A stretch of 64,000 nucleotides of DNA from Chitinophagaceae bacterium (GCA_019745155.1 JAIETM010000002.1:1-64000); one strand, 5' to 3'. Shown: positions 18,271 to 28,648, counted from the first letter of the stretch. A program made the numbers and translations. Notes: generated by a model not told the origin, from the letters alone.

Positions 18271-19743
18271 CTATTTGCGCAGTTTAGGCGCATCTGTTTT
18301 CTTTTCAGCAGGAAGCATCATCGTTGATTCCTTACCGGGCATAAGACTGGAGCCGGGTAATAAGATGGTTGCTGGCTGCGTTGTCTTTTCAACCAGTGCT
18401 GCAGTTTCTGTAACCAGTTTTTCATAGTTGGTGTTTGATGGCGCTGTGGCCGGTTTGTTTGTATTGGTTACGGCAACAGCTTTAGTGCTGATGGGAGAAG
18501 CCGAATCTTTTTTGTTATCTGTTTGAACCGGGGTTGTTATCTTTTTTACCGGATCTATTGTTTTAGTCTTGTACTGCTGAGAAGCTACCGCATGGTAATA
18601 GCGATAATCGTAAGCGCTGCTGTAGAAGGTTTTGGTGTTCTCTAAGGCAAATTCTCTTCTTTGAACAGAATACTTGATTTTATCATTCGCGTTTTTCACA
18701 AATAAACTTGCTTCATCGGCAACAGCATAAGGGTATTGCTTCAGGATCTTCATTTGTGGCTTATCAATATTGTCTGCAATTGGGTTAACAGACAAAGCAT
18801 AATCATCAGACCACAACGGACCAGCAGCCCAGTAGCAACCATTCATACCCAGATCACTGATATAGCGCATGAATACATCTAAAGCTTTTAACCAGCGGGG
18901 ATCATTTCCGGGTACACCAAACTCACCAACCATACCTTTTAAATTGTTCTTCTCCAGCCAATCTACAAAAGGCTTGATGCGTCTCACGCCAACATACTCA
19001 TCTACCTGGTTTAACTCATATGGCAACAAATACTTTCCGGTATAGTCGCGGTCGAAATAGCAATGTGCATCAAAAATCAGGTTATCAGAAGGGTCTTTCA
19101 GTTTGCGAAGACCATCGTTGTACTTAACCCAGGTGTCTGGATTGGAATAGTTTTCACCGGGAACGATGATGGCATTGCGCGCATCCACAGAGCGGATGGC
19201 CATGATTGCCTGTTGAGCAGTTTCGCTCCAGCTGTAAGCGCCCATGTGGTGAGGCTCGTTCATGATGTCGAAGCCATAGATGTTTTTGAAACCCTTGAAC
19301 TCTTTGGCCAATCTTTTCCAAACATCATTGTAATCGGCGCGTGTAACATAGGGACTGCCAATAACGATATCGCGGTTGTTGATGCGATAGCGGCCAAAAT
19401 TGTGCATGCCCAGAATAACTTTGATGCCCCTGCTCTCGCAAAAGGCAACAACTCGTTTCATTTCCTTCAGTTGAAAAGCGTCCAGCTCTTCGCCCAGTTT
19501 GGGTTGAACGCGCTCCCATTTAAAGGGCAAATCAATCAAACGGAAACCTTTCTTATAGAAGTACTCAATATCAGTATTAGAGGGGTATTGATAGGTAACA
19601 CCATAAGTACCGGAAAAATCTTTTTCACCAAACTCACCGCCGCACATATTAATACCGAAGGGCTGGGTTTGGCCATACGACCCCAGGGCCAATAAAGCGC
19701 TAAGTAAAAAAGTGAAACAAATATGGCGTACCGGTTGCTGCAT
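18271..19743 (-). CDS. Glycoside hydrolase family 5 (cellulase-like), paralogue 1
   Basis: The 490-residue protein has a signal peptide (MQQPVRHICFTFLLSALLALGSYGQ) and a GH5 TIM barrel. Glu163 in DIMNEPH is the acid/base and Glu274 in VGEFGVP the nucleophile; His227 and Tyr229 (DAHCYF) are further active-site residues. Substrates in the family are beta-glucans or mannans. A long Thr/Lys-rich linker (residues about 380-440) ends in LLPGSSLMPG and a basic LRK terminus. It is a tandem duplicate of the next gene upstream. Confidence 0.88.
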   Translation of the reverse strand: MQQPVRHICFTFLLSALLALGSYGQTQPFGINMCGGEFGEKDFSGTYGVTYQYPSNTDIEYFYKKGFRLIDLPFKWERVQPKLGEELDAFQLKEMKRVVAFCESRGIKVILGMHNFGRYRINNRDIVIGSPYVTRADYNDVWKRLAKEFKGFKNIYGFDIMNEPHHMGAYSWSETAQQAIMAIRSVDARNAIIVPGENYSNPDTWVKYNDGLRKLKDPSDNLIFDAHCYFDRDYTGKYLLPYELNQVDEYVGVRRIKPFVDWLEKNNLKGMVGEFGVPGNDPRWLKALDVFMRYISDLGMNGCYWAAGPLWSDDYALSVNPIADNIDKPQMKILKQYPYAVADEASLFVKNANDKIKYSVQRREFALENTKTFYSSAYDYRYYHAVASQQYKTKTIDPVKKITTPVQTDNKKDSASPISTKAVAVTNTNKPATAPSNTNYEKLVTETAALVEKTTQPATILLPGSSLMPGKESTMMLPAEKKTDAPKLRK

Positions 19744-19940
19744 AAACAGTGTTTTAACCGGTTCTTCCAGGATAAAAATTACATGGATTGATCTCGGGTT
19801 TTCCGAATCAGGATTTGGATCAGCTTGTGGTTAGAGGAGGAAATGGATGGAGGTTTTCCGAGGATCTTGGACTTCAAAGCAACACAATAAAAAGCAACAA
19901 AATCATTAAAAAACAATAAAAAATCGGCCATACAATAAGA

Positions 19941-19963
19941 AAACCGGCAGTTAATGCCGGTTT
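19941..19963 (-). terminator. Terminator of the second GH5 gene
   Basis: AAACCGGCA at 19941-19949 pairs with TGCCGGTTT at 19955-19963 over five bases. Read on the minus strand the hairpin ends in TTTTC and lies 30 bases after the stop of the GH5 gene at 19993. Confidence 0.75.
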
Positions 19964-19992
19964 TTCTCTTTATGAAGCACCCCACTATAAAC

Positions 19993-21255
19993 TTATTTTC
20001 TCAAGCGCAACTCTGCACTTGTGGTATTTCTTGTGTTTGTTTGAGTTTGGTTGGCAGGCAGTATAGTAGTGCCAGGCAGATACACCGCAGATGCGGTATT
20101 GGCAGGTGTAGCTGAAGAAACAGTTGGTTTGGCTGTCTGTGTTTGAGTAGCAACTGCAACAGTATTAACGATTGCTGTATTATTCTGAGGACCTGCGATC
20201 ATCGCATTCATTGTTGCAACATATACGCTGGAACTAACAGGGCGAACATTGGTATACCTACTCATCACGCTCATTTGCGGACGATCTTTCCCTTTTCTGG
20301 GTGTTAGCGCAAGGGTATAATCATTATCCCACATATGTCCGCCAGCCCAATAATTACCTGAAATGCCGCTTTCGCTGATATAGCGCATAAACACATCCAG
20401 GGCTTTTAACCATCTTGGATCGTTATCAGGAACACCAAACTCACCAATAAACCCTTTTTTATTGTTGGCCTTCAACCAATCGAGAAATGGTTTTGCTCTG
20501 CGCACGCCAATATATTCATCAATGCCGTTTTCGTCATAGCCCATTTTGTATCTGCCGGAATAGTCGATGTCGAAATAACAATGCGCATCATATATAATCT
20601 TTCCGGAGGGATCTTTCAGGTCCTTCAGTACATCGCTGTATTGCACCCACTGCTCAATGCGCGCATAGTTATCGCCAGCAATCATGATCTGGTTAACCGC
20701 ATCTTCCTGTCTGATTGCATAAATCACCGTCTGTGCAGTTTCAAACCATTTGAATGAACCCATATGATGTGGCTCATTCATGATATCGTAAGCATAAATG
20801 TTTTTATAATGACGCATCTCTGAAGCCATCTTTCTCCAGAAATCACCTAAATGCTCTTTACTTACACGTGATCCACCAATGATGAACTCCTTACCGCCCA
20901 TTGTATAGCGACCGAAATTGTGCATACTGAGAATAACGCCAATGCCCAGATTTTGGCAATGTGCTACAATCCGTCTGATCTCATTCATTTCAGCATTGTC
21001 TAATTGCCCACCCAGACTGCGTTGTACGCGTTCCCATTTAAAAGGCAGATCAATCAGGCGAAAACCTTTCTTATAGAAATAATCAATTTCTGCATTGGTG
21101 GGATAACTATAATGAAGATTAAGGGTACCCGGTAAATGGCTCTCACCAAATTCACCGCCACACATGTTGATGCCATATTGAACAGGCGATTTTTGTGCTT
21201 GTAATGTAGTATGGACGAATGCCCATATGAGCACAGCGAGTAGCGGCTTTTGCAT
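19993..21255 (-). CDS. Glycoside hydrolase family 5 (cellulase-like), paralogue 2
   Basis: The 420-residue protein has a signal peptide (MQKPLLAVLIWAFVHTTLQAQ) and the same GH5 barrel as its neighbour. Glu161 (DIMNEPH) is the acid/base and Glu272 (IGEFGVP) the nucleophile. The C-terminal tail is a Thr/Ala-rich linker ending in YLPGTTILPANQ and LRLRK, matching the tail end of paralogue 1 although the linkers differ. It has its own terminator, so the two copies are separate units. Both are expected to act on beta-glycans outside the cytoplasm. Confidence 0.88.
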   Translation of the reverse strand: MQKPLLAVLIWAFVHTTLQAQKSPVQYGINMCGGEFGESHLPGTLNLHYSYPTNAEIDYFYKKGFRLIDLPFKWERVQRSLGGQLDNAEMNEIRRIVAHCQNLGIGVILSMHNFGRYTMGGKEFIIGGSRVSKEHLGDFWRKMASEMRHYKNIYAYDIMNEPHHMGSFKWFETAQTVIYAIRQEDAVNQIMIAGDNYARIEQWVQYSDVLKDLKDPSGKIIYDAHCYFDIDYSGRYKMGYDENGIDEYIGVRRAKPFLDWLKANNKKGFIGEFGVPDNDPRWLKALDVFMRYISESGISGNYWAGGHMWDNDYTLALTPRKGKDRPQMSVMSRYTNVRPVSSSVYVATMNAMIAGPQNNTAIVNTVAVATQTQTAKPTVSSATPANTASAVYLPGTTILPANQTQTNTRNTTSAELRLRK

Positions 21256-21514
21256 AGAAAATCAGATTTTGGATTTGGATAAGCACCCTTTCAGTAACAC
21301 TTACGAAGCAGGTTTGCCGAAAGATTGCTACACCGAAAATAGCAAAGCCTGCAGCCAACGCTGTTTAAAAAGGCCTTAAAGGGCGCCGATTGTTTGTTCT
21401 AACCGGATTATCCTGTTTTATTTATAGTATCCGGATGCAAGAAAGCGCCGGTTTCTTCGTTTATAATGTGCTAATATTGTTTGTGTTACCAATCATACAA
21501 CCAAGATTAATCCA

Positions 21515-23914
21515 ATGAGGCAAAGTGCGGTTGATAAAAGCACTCCTTTGCTATTGAGTATCTGCTCATTGGTGCTCTTTGGTATGCTTTTATTTGCTGC
21601 CTGCAGACCCGGTCCCAAACTGCACAGAATTACGGCACAACAGGGGGTAATAGACCTTCAAAAAGCCGATTTTACCAAAAACACCTATTCTCTGAACGGC
21701 GAATGGCTGATTCATCCGCACAGGCTCCTTTATCCGGGAGACACTGCAGCGGGTACAGGGGTTCGCTTTCCGCTGATTTGGAATAAGTTAGCATTAAACG
21801 GGGTGGACTTATCGTCCATGGACTATGCAACTTATCAGTTGCGTGTCTACCTTCCGCCCGGGCACAAGCCATTAGCCATCACCGTACCAGACGTCTATTC
21901 CTCCCAGCGGATTTTTGTGAACGGAAGAATACTGACTGAACACGGCAAGCCCGATACTTCCGAAGCCCAATACATTCCTAAGTGGAAGAAAGAAACAGTC
22001 TTGCTTCCCGAAGGTGATACCCTGCAGCTCTTGTTGCAGATAGCCAATTTCTCGCACGCTACTGGCGGTCCTTATGAAGAAATGCGGATTGGTGACGCAC
22101 AAAAACTCTTGAGCCAACAGCAGAAAAGCAATGCAGTTGACTTTTTATTATCTGGTGGTTTGCTTTTAGGTGGCTTATTCTTTTTTGGGTTATATCTATT
22201 CGGCAGACACGATAAATCTATTCTCTACTTCGCGCTGTTTTGTATTGCATACAGCTATCGAATAGTAGGAAGTGGTGGTTATGCGCTGCACAATGTGTTT
22301 CCCGATGTAAGCTGGTATGTCAATATCCGATTAGAATACCTCACATTATTTGCATCGGTTATTTTCTTGATTCAATACATCAGTCATTTATATCCGGAAG
22401 ATGCTAACCGACAAATCGTTCGGTGGATGATTGGTTTTTGTCTGGTCTTTTTTGTGGGTGGAATATTTCTGCCAACAACCCTATTTACCAGAACCATCAA
22501 CTATTTCCTAATTACAACATTCTTGTTTATTGCTTACGGTACTTATGTTTTCTTCCGGGCAATTTATTTGAAGCGATTGGCATCTGGTTATATCGTAGCC
22601 AGTCTGCTTGTTTTGTTGATGATATTGGTGAATGTAAACCTGCAACACTTTGGTATTACCAGAGATAGTCGTGTACTGGAAACCATGGGCTATGTGGTGT
22701 TTTTCTTTTTGCAGTGTTTGATTCTGGCTTATCGTTTTTCTTACGAGCTCAATAAAGCGAAGACGCTTGCAGAAAGTGGCTTACGCGCCAAGTCGGAATT
22801 CTTATCAGTGATGTCGCACGAAATACGCACACCGCTAAACTCGGTGATTGGTATGACGCACTTGATGCTGAAGAACAATCCAAGAGAAGATCAGAAGGAA
22901 CAATTGAATGTGTTGTTGTTTTCTGCAGACAATCTTTTGTCTATTGTCAACAGCATTCTCGATTATAACAAGATTGAGGCAGGTAAAATTGATTTCTATC
23001 CGGAAGAAGTTGATCTCTTATCTATTGCCCGAAATGTGATGTTGGGTATGCGTGCTTATGCCAAAGAAAAGGGCATTGAGTTGCGCATGCGTTTAGACGA
23101 TAAGTTAACGCATAAAGTGATGGCAGACCCAACACGTGTTGCGCAGGTGTTTACAAACCTGGTGCACAATGCCATCAAGTTTACGCAAGAAGGCTGGGTA
23201 TGCTTAAGCATATTAGTAGAAGACCAAACCGATAAAGATGTAACCGTTAAGGTGATGGTGGAAGACACGGGTATTGGCATTGAAGAACAAAAGCAACGAT
23301 TCATCTTTGAAAGATTTACACAGGCAGACTCTTCTACATCAAGAAGATTTGGAGGCACAGGACTTGGCTTGGCTATCAGTAGATTGATCTTAGAAAGACA
23401 AGACGCTAGCTTACAATTGCAAAGCGAGCCGGGTAAGGGTTCTACATTCTCTTTTGTGCTTACCTATCCGCTGAGTGAAAAAGAAGCCACGAGCATACAT
23501 GCGGAGCAACAGAAATCAACGCCGAACAATAATCAGGACAATACACTGAATGGCGTAGATATATTGTTGGTAGAGGATAATGAGATGAATATTCTTGTAA
23601 CGGAATCCTTCCTGAAGAAATGGGGCGCAAAAGTTGAGGTGGCAAGAAACGGTGAAGAAGCTATCCAAAAGCTGGATACAGACAGACACAAACTGATCTT
23701 AATGGATATGCACATGCCGGTGATGGATGGCTATGAAGCTACTAAGATCATCCGCGAACGCGGCGATAACCTGCCCATTGTTGCATTAACCGCAACAGTT
23801 CCAAGTGAGATAGAAAGCAAAACATTCTCTACTTATTTTAATGGAATTATTGTAAAGCCATTTAATCCGCGCGATCTGTACAATATGGTCTACCATCATA
23901 CGATTGGGAGTTAA
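21515..23914 (+). CDS. 7TMR-DISM hybrid sensor kinase/response regulator
   Basis: The 799-residue protein has a lipoprotein-like start (LLFAAC, Cys30), an extracytoplasmic jelly-roll domain (residues about 45-195, with SLNGEWLIHP), seven membrane segments (about 208-410), a HisKA domain with His435 in SHEIRTP, an HATPase domain (HNAIKFT, DTGIGI, GGTGLGLA) and a C-terminal receiver with phospho-acceptor Asp731 (LMDMHMPVMDG) and VKPF. The outer domain resembles carbohydrate-binding folds. It lies next to two GH5 genes, so it could sense glycans (inference). No DNA-binding output is present. Confidence 0.93.
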   Translation: MRQSAVDKSTPLLLSICSLVLFGMLLFAACRPGPKLHRITAQQGVIDLQKADFTKNTYSLNGEWLIHPHRLLYPGDTAAGTGVRFPLIWNKLALNGVDLSSMDYATYQLRVYLPPGHKPLAITVPDVYSSQRIFVNGRILTEHGKPDTSEAQYIPKWKKETVLLPEGDTLQLLLQIANFSHATGGPYEEMRIGDAQKLLSQQQKSNAVDFLLSGGLLLGGLFFFGLYLFGRHDKSILYFALFCIAYSYRIVGSGGYALHNVFPDVSWYVNIRLEYLTLFASVIFLIQYISHLYPEDANRQIVRWMIGFCLVFFVGGIFLPTTLFTRTINYFLITTFLFIAYGTYVFFRAIYLKRLASGYIVASLLVLLMILVNVNLQHFGITRDSRVLETMGYVVFFFLQCLILAYRFSYELNKAKTLAESGLRAKSEFLSVMSHEIRTPLNSVIGMTHLMLKNNPREDQKEQLNVLLFSADNLLSIVNSILDYNKIEAGKIDFYPEEVDLLSIARNVMLGMRAYAKEKGIELRMRLDDKLTHKVMADPTRVAQVFTNLVHNAIKFTQEGWVCLSILVEDQTDKDVTVKVMVEDTGIGIEEQKQRFIFERFTQADSSTSRRFGGTGLGLAISRLILERQDASLQLQSEPGKGSTFSFVLTYPLSEKEATSIHAEQQKSTPNNNQDNTLNGVDILLVEDNEMNILVTESFLKKWGAKVEVARNGEEAIQKLDTDRHKLILMDMHMPVMDGYEATKIIRERGDNLPIVALTATVPSEIESKTFSTYFNGIIVKPFNPRDLYNMVYHHTIGS

Positions 23915-23937
23915 TCAAAAGCCTTACTTTTAATTGC

Positions 23938-24492
23938 TTGTCATTATTCTGGAAAACATATTTACGCATTAACGGTTGGTCGCAGCGCGGTGAATTCCCC
24001 TATCATCTGCGCAAGTGTGTTATTATAGTTGGTCCACACACCAGTGCTTGGGACTTTGTGATTGGTCTCGGTTTCAGAAATACCATGAAGCTCAAGCATT
24101 CTCATTTTCTCGGCAAGCAGGAATTGTTTCAAGGGCCCTTTGGCTGGTGGTTCAAAAGTTTGGGTGGCACACCTGTAGACCGCTTCAGCAGAAAGAATAT
24201 GGTGGAGCAGGCGGTAGATATGTTTCGTGGTAAGGACGATTTTATGCTGGCCTTATCGCCGGAAGGCACCAGAAAAAAAGTAGATAAACTGCGCAGTGGG
24301 TTTTATCATATTGCCAAAGGTGCAGGTGTACCGATTGTAATGATTGGACTTGATTTTGGCAAGAAGCAATGTGTTGTGGGTGATCATTTCTATCCATCCG
24401 GTGATGAAGCTGCAGACTTCAAACGCATCATCGAATTTTTTGCTTCAGTAGAAGGCAAGATTCCAGAAAACGGCGTAGCTCATTTGCTTTAA
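23938..24492 (+). CDS. PlsC-type lysophospholipid acyltransferase
   Basis: The 184-residue protein carries acyltransferase motifs: HTSAWD (the HxxxxD catalytic pair) near residue 34-39, a GGTPVDR segment near 76-82 and SPEGTRKK near 107-114. Such enzymes acylate lysophosphatidic acid or other glycerolipids at the inner membrane. It lacks an N-terminal membrane helix and is shorter than classical PlsC, matching the compact Bacteroidota group. The start is TTG at 23938, since no in-frame ATG precedes the catalytic motif. Confidence 0.85.
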   Translation: MSLFWKTYLRINGWSQRGEFPYHLRKCVIIVGPHTSAWDFVIGLGFRNTMKLKHSHFLGKQELFQGPFGWWFKSLGGTPVDRFSRKNMVEQAVDMFRGKDDFMLALSPEGTRKKVDKLRSGFYHIAKGAGVPIVMIGLDFGKKQCVVGDHFYPSGDEAADFKRIIEFFASVEGKIPENGVAHLL

Positions 24493-24510
24493 AGCATTTG
24501 CATCAATAAA

Positions 24511-24539
24511 AATCCCGGCTCCTTTTGAGAACCGGGATT
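24511..24539. terminator. Bidirectional terminator
   Basis: AATCCCGG at 24511-24518 pairs with CCGGGATT at 24532-24539. It separates the acyltransferase end from the convergent pckG end. Confidence 0.7.
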
Positions 24540-24563
24540 ACCCTATTTATCTTTCATATGGCA

Positions 24564-26420
24564 TTAATGTCTTTCCGGTGCCAAACCCCAATGCTCGGGG
24601 CTTCTCCAGAGGGAAGACAAGAATAACTCGCGCATGTAGAAGAATTCTTTCGGCAGTCTATCGTATAGCTGTGCAAACAATTCTTCGTGACCCAACAGTT
24701 CTTTTTTCCAAGGCTCTCTATCGATGGTCATCACCTTATCAAAATCTTCCTTGGTGAAACCACTTTGTGTCCAGTCCATATCTCTATAACGAGGCACCCA
24801 GCCAATCGGACTTTCTACGCCTGCACCTTTTCCGCGTATGCGGCCTACAATCCACTTCAGTACACGCATGTTCTCACCAAAGCCCGGCCAAATGAAATTG
24901 CCTTGATCGTCTTTGCGGAACCAGTTCACGCCGAAAATGCGTGGAGGGTTAGGCAGATCGCGACCAAACTGTAACCAATGGTTGAAATAGTCGCCCATAT
25001 GATAACCCATGAACGGAAGCATGGCAAATGGATCGCGACGTACTTTACCAATTTCACCAAATGCTGCAGCAGTCATTTCACTACCCATTGTAGCAGCGAG
25101 GTAAACACCAAACGACCAGTTGAATGATTGATAAACCAATGGTACAGCGGTGCTTCTGCGTCCACCAAACACGAATGCATGCATAGGCACACCTTCTGGA
25201 TTATCCCAATCTTTATCAATTACCGGGTTTTGATAAGCCGGTGCAGTAAAGCGGGCATTGGGGTGTGCGGCTGGTTTACCGCTGTTCTTATCATAAGGCT
25301 GTCCGTGCCAATCGATCAATCCATCAGGTACTTCTTTGGTCATGCCTTCCCACCATACATCACCATCAGGTGTGATAGCAACGTTGGTGAAAATGGTATT
25401 GGCCGAGATAGAAGCCATCGCATTTGGGTTGGTCTTGGTATTGGTACCCGGTGCTACGCCGAAATAACCGGCTTCGGGGTTGATGGCGCGCAAGCGACCT
25501 GTTTCGTCTTTGTGAATCCAGGCAATATCATCACCGATGGTCGTGATCTTCCAACCGTCTAGTCCATCAGGTGGAATCAGCATGGCAAAATTGGTTTTAC
25601 CACAAGCGCTTGGGAAAGCACCACCGATATAGGTTTTCTCTCCTTCAGGAGATTCAACGCCTAAGATCAGCATGTGTTCTGCCAACCAGCCTTCATCGCG
25701 GCCCATCACACTGGCAATACGTAAAGCGAAACATTTTTTACCCAGCAAAGCGTTACCACCATAACCACTACCATAAGAGATGATCAATCTTTCTTCAGGG
25801 AAGTGTGTGATATATTTTACGGTTGGGTTGCAAGGCCATTTGGCATCTGCCTGACCAGGCTGCAGTGGCGCACCAACAGTATGGATACATTTTACCCATT
25901 CGTTGGATTGTAGGTAAGGCATGATCTGCGCGCCCATGCGTGTCATAATCTTCATATTGATCACCACATATTCGCTATCGGTGATTTGTACGCCATAACG
26001 AGAAAGTGGCGAACCTACAGGGCCCATACAGAAAGGAATCACATACATGGTACGGCCTTTCATGGCACCAACTGTAAGGTCTTCCAGCAATTTTTTCATT
26101 TCCTTAGGCTCCATCCAGTTATTGGTGGGGCCGGCATCTTCTTTTCTGCGGCTGCAGATATAGGTTCTGTCTTCTACGCGGGCCACATCGCTTGGGTCGC
26201 TGAAGCAGGCAAAACTATTCGGACGTTTTTCGGGATTGAGTTTAATGAACGTGCCCTTGTCTACTAATTGTTGACATAAAGCATTGTATTCTGCATCGCT
26301 GCCATCGCACCAATGAACAGCATCAGGAGTAAAATGTTTCTCCATAATGCCAATCCATTCCTGCAAGCCCGGAGGCGCAGTAAAAGTGCTGTTTGAGGCA
26401 AATGTTTTGGTTTCGAACAT
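24564..26420 (-). CDS. pckG: Phosphoenolpyruvate carboxykinase (GTP)
   Basis: The 618-residue enzyme makes phosphoenolpyruvate from oxaloacetate with GTP at the start of gluconeogenesis. The nucleotide-binding loop is [12 protein letters not shown], with the catalytic Cys of GTP-type enzymes in the loop. The metal-binding region (GDDIAWI) and a [13 protein letters not shown] block also match. Full length and sequence pattern place it with animal-like and actinobacterial GTP enzymes rather than ATP-dependent PckA. It is divergent from the OmpA-like gene with 251 bases between the starts. Confidence 0.96.
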   Translation of the reverse strand: MFETKTFASNSTFTAPPGLQEWIGIMEKHFTPDAVHWCDGSDAEYNALCQQLVDKGTFIKLNPEKRPNSFACFSDPSDVARVEDRTYICSRRKEDAGPTNNWMEPKEMKKLLEDLTVGAMKGRTMYVIPFCMGPVGSPLSRYGVQITDSEYVVINMKIMTRMGAQIMPYLQSNEWVKCIHTVGAPLQPGQADAKWPCNPTVKYITHFPEERLIISYGSGYGGNALLGKKCFALRIASVMGRDEGWLAEHMLILGVESPEGEKTYIGGAFPSACGKTNFAMLIPPDGLDGWKITTIGDDIAWIHKDETGRLRAINPEAGYFGVAPGTNTKTNPNAMASISANTIFTNVAITPDGDVWWEGMTKEVPDGLIDWHGQPYDKNSGKPAAHPNARFTAPAYQNPVIDKDWDNPEGVPMHAFVFGGRRSTAVPLVYQSFNWSFGVYLAATMGSEMTAAAFGEIGKVRRDPFAMLPFMGYHMGDYFNHWLQFGRDLPNPPRIFGVNWFRKDDQGNFIWPGFGENMRVLKWIVGRIRGKGAGVESPIGWVPRYRDMDWTQSGFTKEDFDKVMTIDREPWKKELLGHEELFAQLYDRLPKEFFYMRELFLSSLWRSPEHWGLAPERH

Positions 26421-26512
26421 AGTAGAAATGTTTATTAATTGAAATTAGGTGTTAAAGGTTGCTTGGCAAATTTTTGCTATTCAAAGGAAGTTTTAGATCA
26501 GGGATTAAAAAA

Positions 26513-26524
26513 TGATAATTATCA
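26513..26524. promoter_or_regulatory. TGATAATTATCA palindrome between pckG and the OmpA gene
   Basis: A perfect 12-bp palindrome lies 93 bases before the pckG start and about 150 bases before the OmpA start. It could be a regulator site. Its AT-rich sequence recalls part of a Fur box, but the second repeat needed for that is missing. Confidence 0.3.
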
Positions 26525-26602
26525 GTGGCTTTGTTAAAATGACGGTTGTAAGACAATGCAAACATTAATTTTTCGTTTTAACGTAAATCGTTTTGCATCT
26601 GT

Positions 26603-26610
26603 TAATTTTG
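26603..26610 (+). promoter_or_regulatory. Probable -7 element of the OmpA-like gene
   Basis: TAATTTTG fits the Bacteroidota -7 consensus TAnnTTTG exactly. The matching -33 region is T-rich but has no clean TTTG at 19 bases, so the promoter is only probable. The leader to the ATG at 26672 would be about 55 bases. Confidence 0.45.
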
Positions 26611-26671
26611 CTGCCATCAACTCCGGTTGGTGCAGTTATTGCTAATAATGACCACAATTATCTGAATGATC

Positions 26672-27565
26672 ATGAAAAAAATCTACGCCTTAGCTAAAGT
26701 GTTGACAGCATCGCTGTTCCTGTTTTCTTGTGTATCGAAGAAACAATTTCAAGCTGCCGAAGCCAAGTATGCCCAGTTGAATGGTTCTTACCTGGATCAG
26801 CAGGCTAAACTGCGCGATTGCGAAGCCAATCTGCGTAATATCACCGACAAGAATGCAGAATTGATGCGTCAGCGCGGTTTGCTGGAAGACAATGTGAACA
26901 ACCTGAACAAGCAGATTGATTTCCTGAAGCAGAACAACAATCAGGTATTGGGTCAGCTGAAAGACCTGTCTGTTATCAGCAGCTCTCAGGCAGAAAGTAT
27001 TAAGAAGTCTTTGGAAAGTATTGGTATGAAGGATGCGTATATCCAGGACCTGCAGGGTGCTATCTCTAGAAAAGACTCTTTGAATATGGCGCTGGTGATG
27101 AACCTGAAAGGTGCTATCGGTAATCTGGATGACAAAGACATCAATATAAAAGTAGACAAGGGTGTGGTATATATAGATATCTCAGACAAGCTGCTGTTCA
27201 AGAGCGGTAGCTTCGATATCACTGACCGTGCTACAGAAGTGCTGGGTAAAGTAGCCAAGGTATTGGCTAACCAGCCCGAGATTGAATTCATGGTAGAAGG
27301 TCATACAGACTCTGTTGACTTTAAGGGTAACAATCTCTTGTTAGACAACTGGGATCTGAGCGTAAAGCGTGCAACATCAGTAGTACGCATGCTGCAGAAG
27401 AAATATGGTATCGAGCCTAAGCGTATGACTGCTGCCGGCCGTGCACAATACGTACCTGTTTCAGAAAACGTAACAGAGAATGGTCGTGCAGCCAACAGAA
27501 GAACACGTATTGTGGTATTGCCACAGCTGGATCAGTTCTTCAAATTGTTGGAGCCAAAGCGATAA
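26672..27565 (+). CDS. OmpA family peptidoglycan-binding lipoprotein
   Basis: From the ATG at 26672 (an alternative is 26666) the protein has about 297 residues. It has a lipoprotein signal (AKVLTASLFLFSC), a long coiled coil (residues about 35-125, with repeated Leu/Asn heptads) and a C-terminal OmpA domain. The peptidoglycan-binding motif is FMVEGHTDSVDF with the later NGRAANRRTRIVV. It should tether the outer membrane to the wall. Codon use is C/G-richer than its neighbours, as expected for an abundant protein. Confidence 0.92.
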   Translation: MKKIYALAKVLTASLFLFSCVSKKQFQAAEAKYAQLNGSYLDQQAKLRDCEANLRNITDKNAELMRQRGLLEDNVNNLNKQIDFLKQNNNQVLGQLKDLSVISSSQAESIKKSLESIGMKDAYIQDLQGAISRKDSLNMALVMNLKGAIGNLDDKDINIKVDKGVVYIDISDKLLFKSGSFDITDRATEVLGKVAKVLANQPEIEFMVEGHTDSVDFKGNNLLLDNWDLSVKRATSVVRMLQKKYGIEPKRMTAAGRAQYVPVSENVTENGRAANRRTRIVVLPQLDQFFKLLEPKR

Positions 27566-27595
27566 TAATAAGTCCTTAACTGAGTTTTGAATCAA

Positions 27596-27621
27596 CAGCC
27601 CCGTGTATACGGGGCTGTTTT
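27596..27621 (+). terminator. Terminator of the OmpA-like gene
   Basis: CAGCCCCGT at 27596-27604 pairs with ACGGGGCTG at 27609-27617 over a four-base loop and is followed by TTTT. It isolates the nuo operon downstream. Confidence 0.9.
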
Positions 27622-27725
27622 ATTATAGCTTATACATCAAAAAAAATTATGGCATATGCGAAATGTCATTTTTTACGGGAATTTTTTTTCGCTAACTTGT
27701 CCGTACACTAAATGTGATTCGCATT

Positions 27726-28076
27726 ATGGGTGCCGCCTCCATGATTGTTTTGATTCTTGCAGCTTTGGCCTTCTCGGGTTTTGCGGTACTTATTTCAAAA
27801 GCATTATTGAAAGCCACGAAAAATCCCCAGAAAGGAGAAGCGTACGAGTGCGGTATTCCCACACAGGGTAAAACCTGGGTACAGTTTAATGTGGGCTATT
27901 ATTTGTTTGCACTCATCTTTTTGATTTTTGATGTAGAGCTGGTTTTTCTCTATCCCTGGGCCGTGGTAGCCAAAGCCACCGGTTGGCTGGCATTAGTTGA
28001 AATCATCATTTTTCTATTCATACTCTTCATGGGCTTTTTATATGCACATAAAAAAGGCGCTTTGAAATGGGTATGA
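27726..28076 (+). CDS. nuoA: Complex I subunit NuoA
   Basis: The 116-residue membrane subunit has three predicted helices. The loop segment [13 protein letters not shown] between helix 1 and 2 contains the conserved ECG motif of NuoA, which lies near the quinone channel. The protein begins with the ATG at 27726; a GTG at 27714 is also possible. It is the first gene of the nuo operon, 100 bases behind the terminator at 27596-27621. Confidence 0.93.
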   Translation: MGAASMIVLILAALAFSGFAVLISKALLKATKNPQKGEAYECGIPTQGKTWVQFNVGYYLFALIFLIFDVELVFLYPWAVVAKATGWLALVEIIIFLFILFMGFLYAHKKGALKWV

Positions 28077-28089
28077 GTTAACTTATAAA

Positions 28090-28647
28090 TTGTTCTGCTT
28101 GCAACCGATCTCTTCTTCAGCAGCCAAACAGGCCGGATTTCCCGGCGAGGTGCATGAAACACCTGGTGGTGGCGTCGTGCTCAGCAAGCTGGACGACCTC
28201 ATTAACTGGGCACGCTCCAACTCTTTGTGGCCTTTGACTTTTGCTACCAGTTGTTGTGGTATTGAGATGATGGCCGTAGCTTCTGCCAAATATGATTTTT
28301 CCCGTTTTGGTTTTGAAGTGGCGCGCGCTTCTCCCCGTCAGGCCGATGTGATCATCATCGCTGGTACCATCGTGAACAAAATGGCGCCGGTATTAAAGCG
28401 ATTGTATGATCAGATGGCCGATCCCAAATACGTGATTGCGATGGGTGCCTGTGCAATCAGCGGTGGTCCATTTTTTTACAACACATATTCGGTAATCAAA
28501 GGTGCAGACCATATTATTCCTGTGGATGTGTACATCGCAGGTTGTCCGCCCAGACCAGAAGCTTTGCTGCATGCATTGATAACGCTGCAGGAAAAAATCA
28601 AGAAAGGATATACGAGAGAACAAATCAGACAAGGATCAAACACTTAA
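28090..28647 (+). CDS. nuoB: Complex I subunit NuoB
   Basis: The 185-residue soluble subunit carries the N2 [4Fe-4S] cluster next to the quinone site. Cluster ligands are visible as the tandem Cys in TSCCGIEM, the Cys in GACAISGG and the Cys in AGCPPRPE. The frame begins with TTG at 28090, since no in-frame ATG precedes the tandem Cys; 13 bases separate it from the nuoA stop. A short Gly-rich stretch (HETPGGGVV) precedes the conserved domain. Confidence 0.95.
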   Translation: MFCLQPISSSAAKQAGFPGEVHETPGGGVVLSKLDDLINWARSNSLWPLTFATSCCGIEMMAVASAKYDFSRFGFEVARASPRQADVIIIAGTIVNKMAPVLKRLYDQMADPKYVIAMGACAISGGPFFYNTYSVIKGADHIIPVDVYIAGCPPRPEALLHALITLQEKIKKGYTREQIRQGSNT

Positions 28648-28648
28648 T

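Noticed and set aside
18271-21255. Sortase-type LPxTG signal in the GH5 tails
   Set aside because: The motifs are LPGTT and LPGSS, not LPxTG, no membrane anchor follows, and Bacteroidota do not normally use this system.
26513-26524. Fur box between pckG and the OmpA gene
   Set aside because: Only one GATAATTATC palindrome is present; the overlapping repeats of a full Fur box are missing and neither gene is an iron gene.
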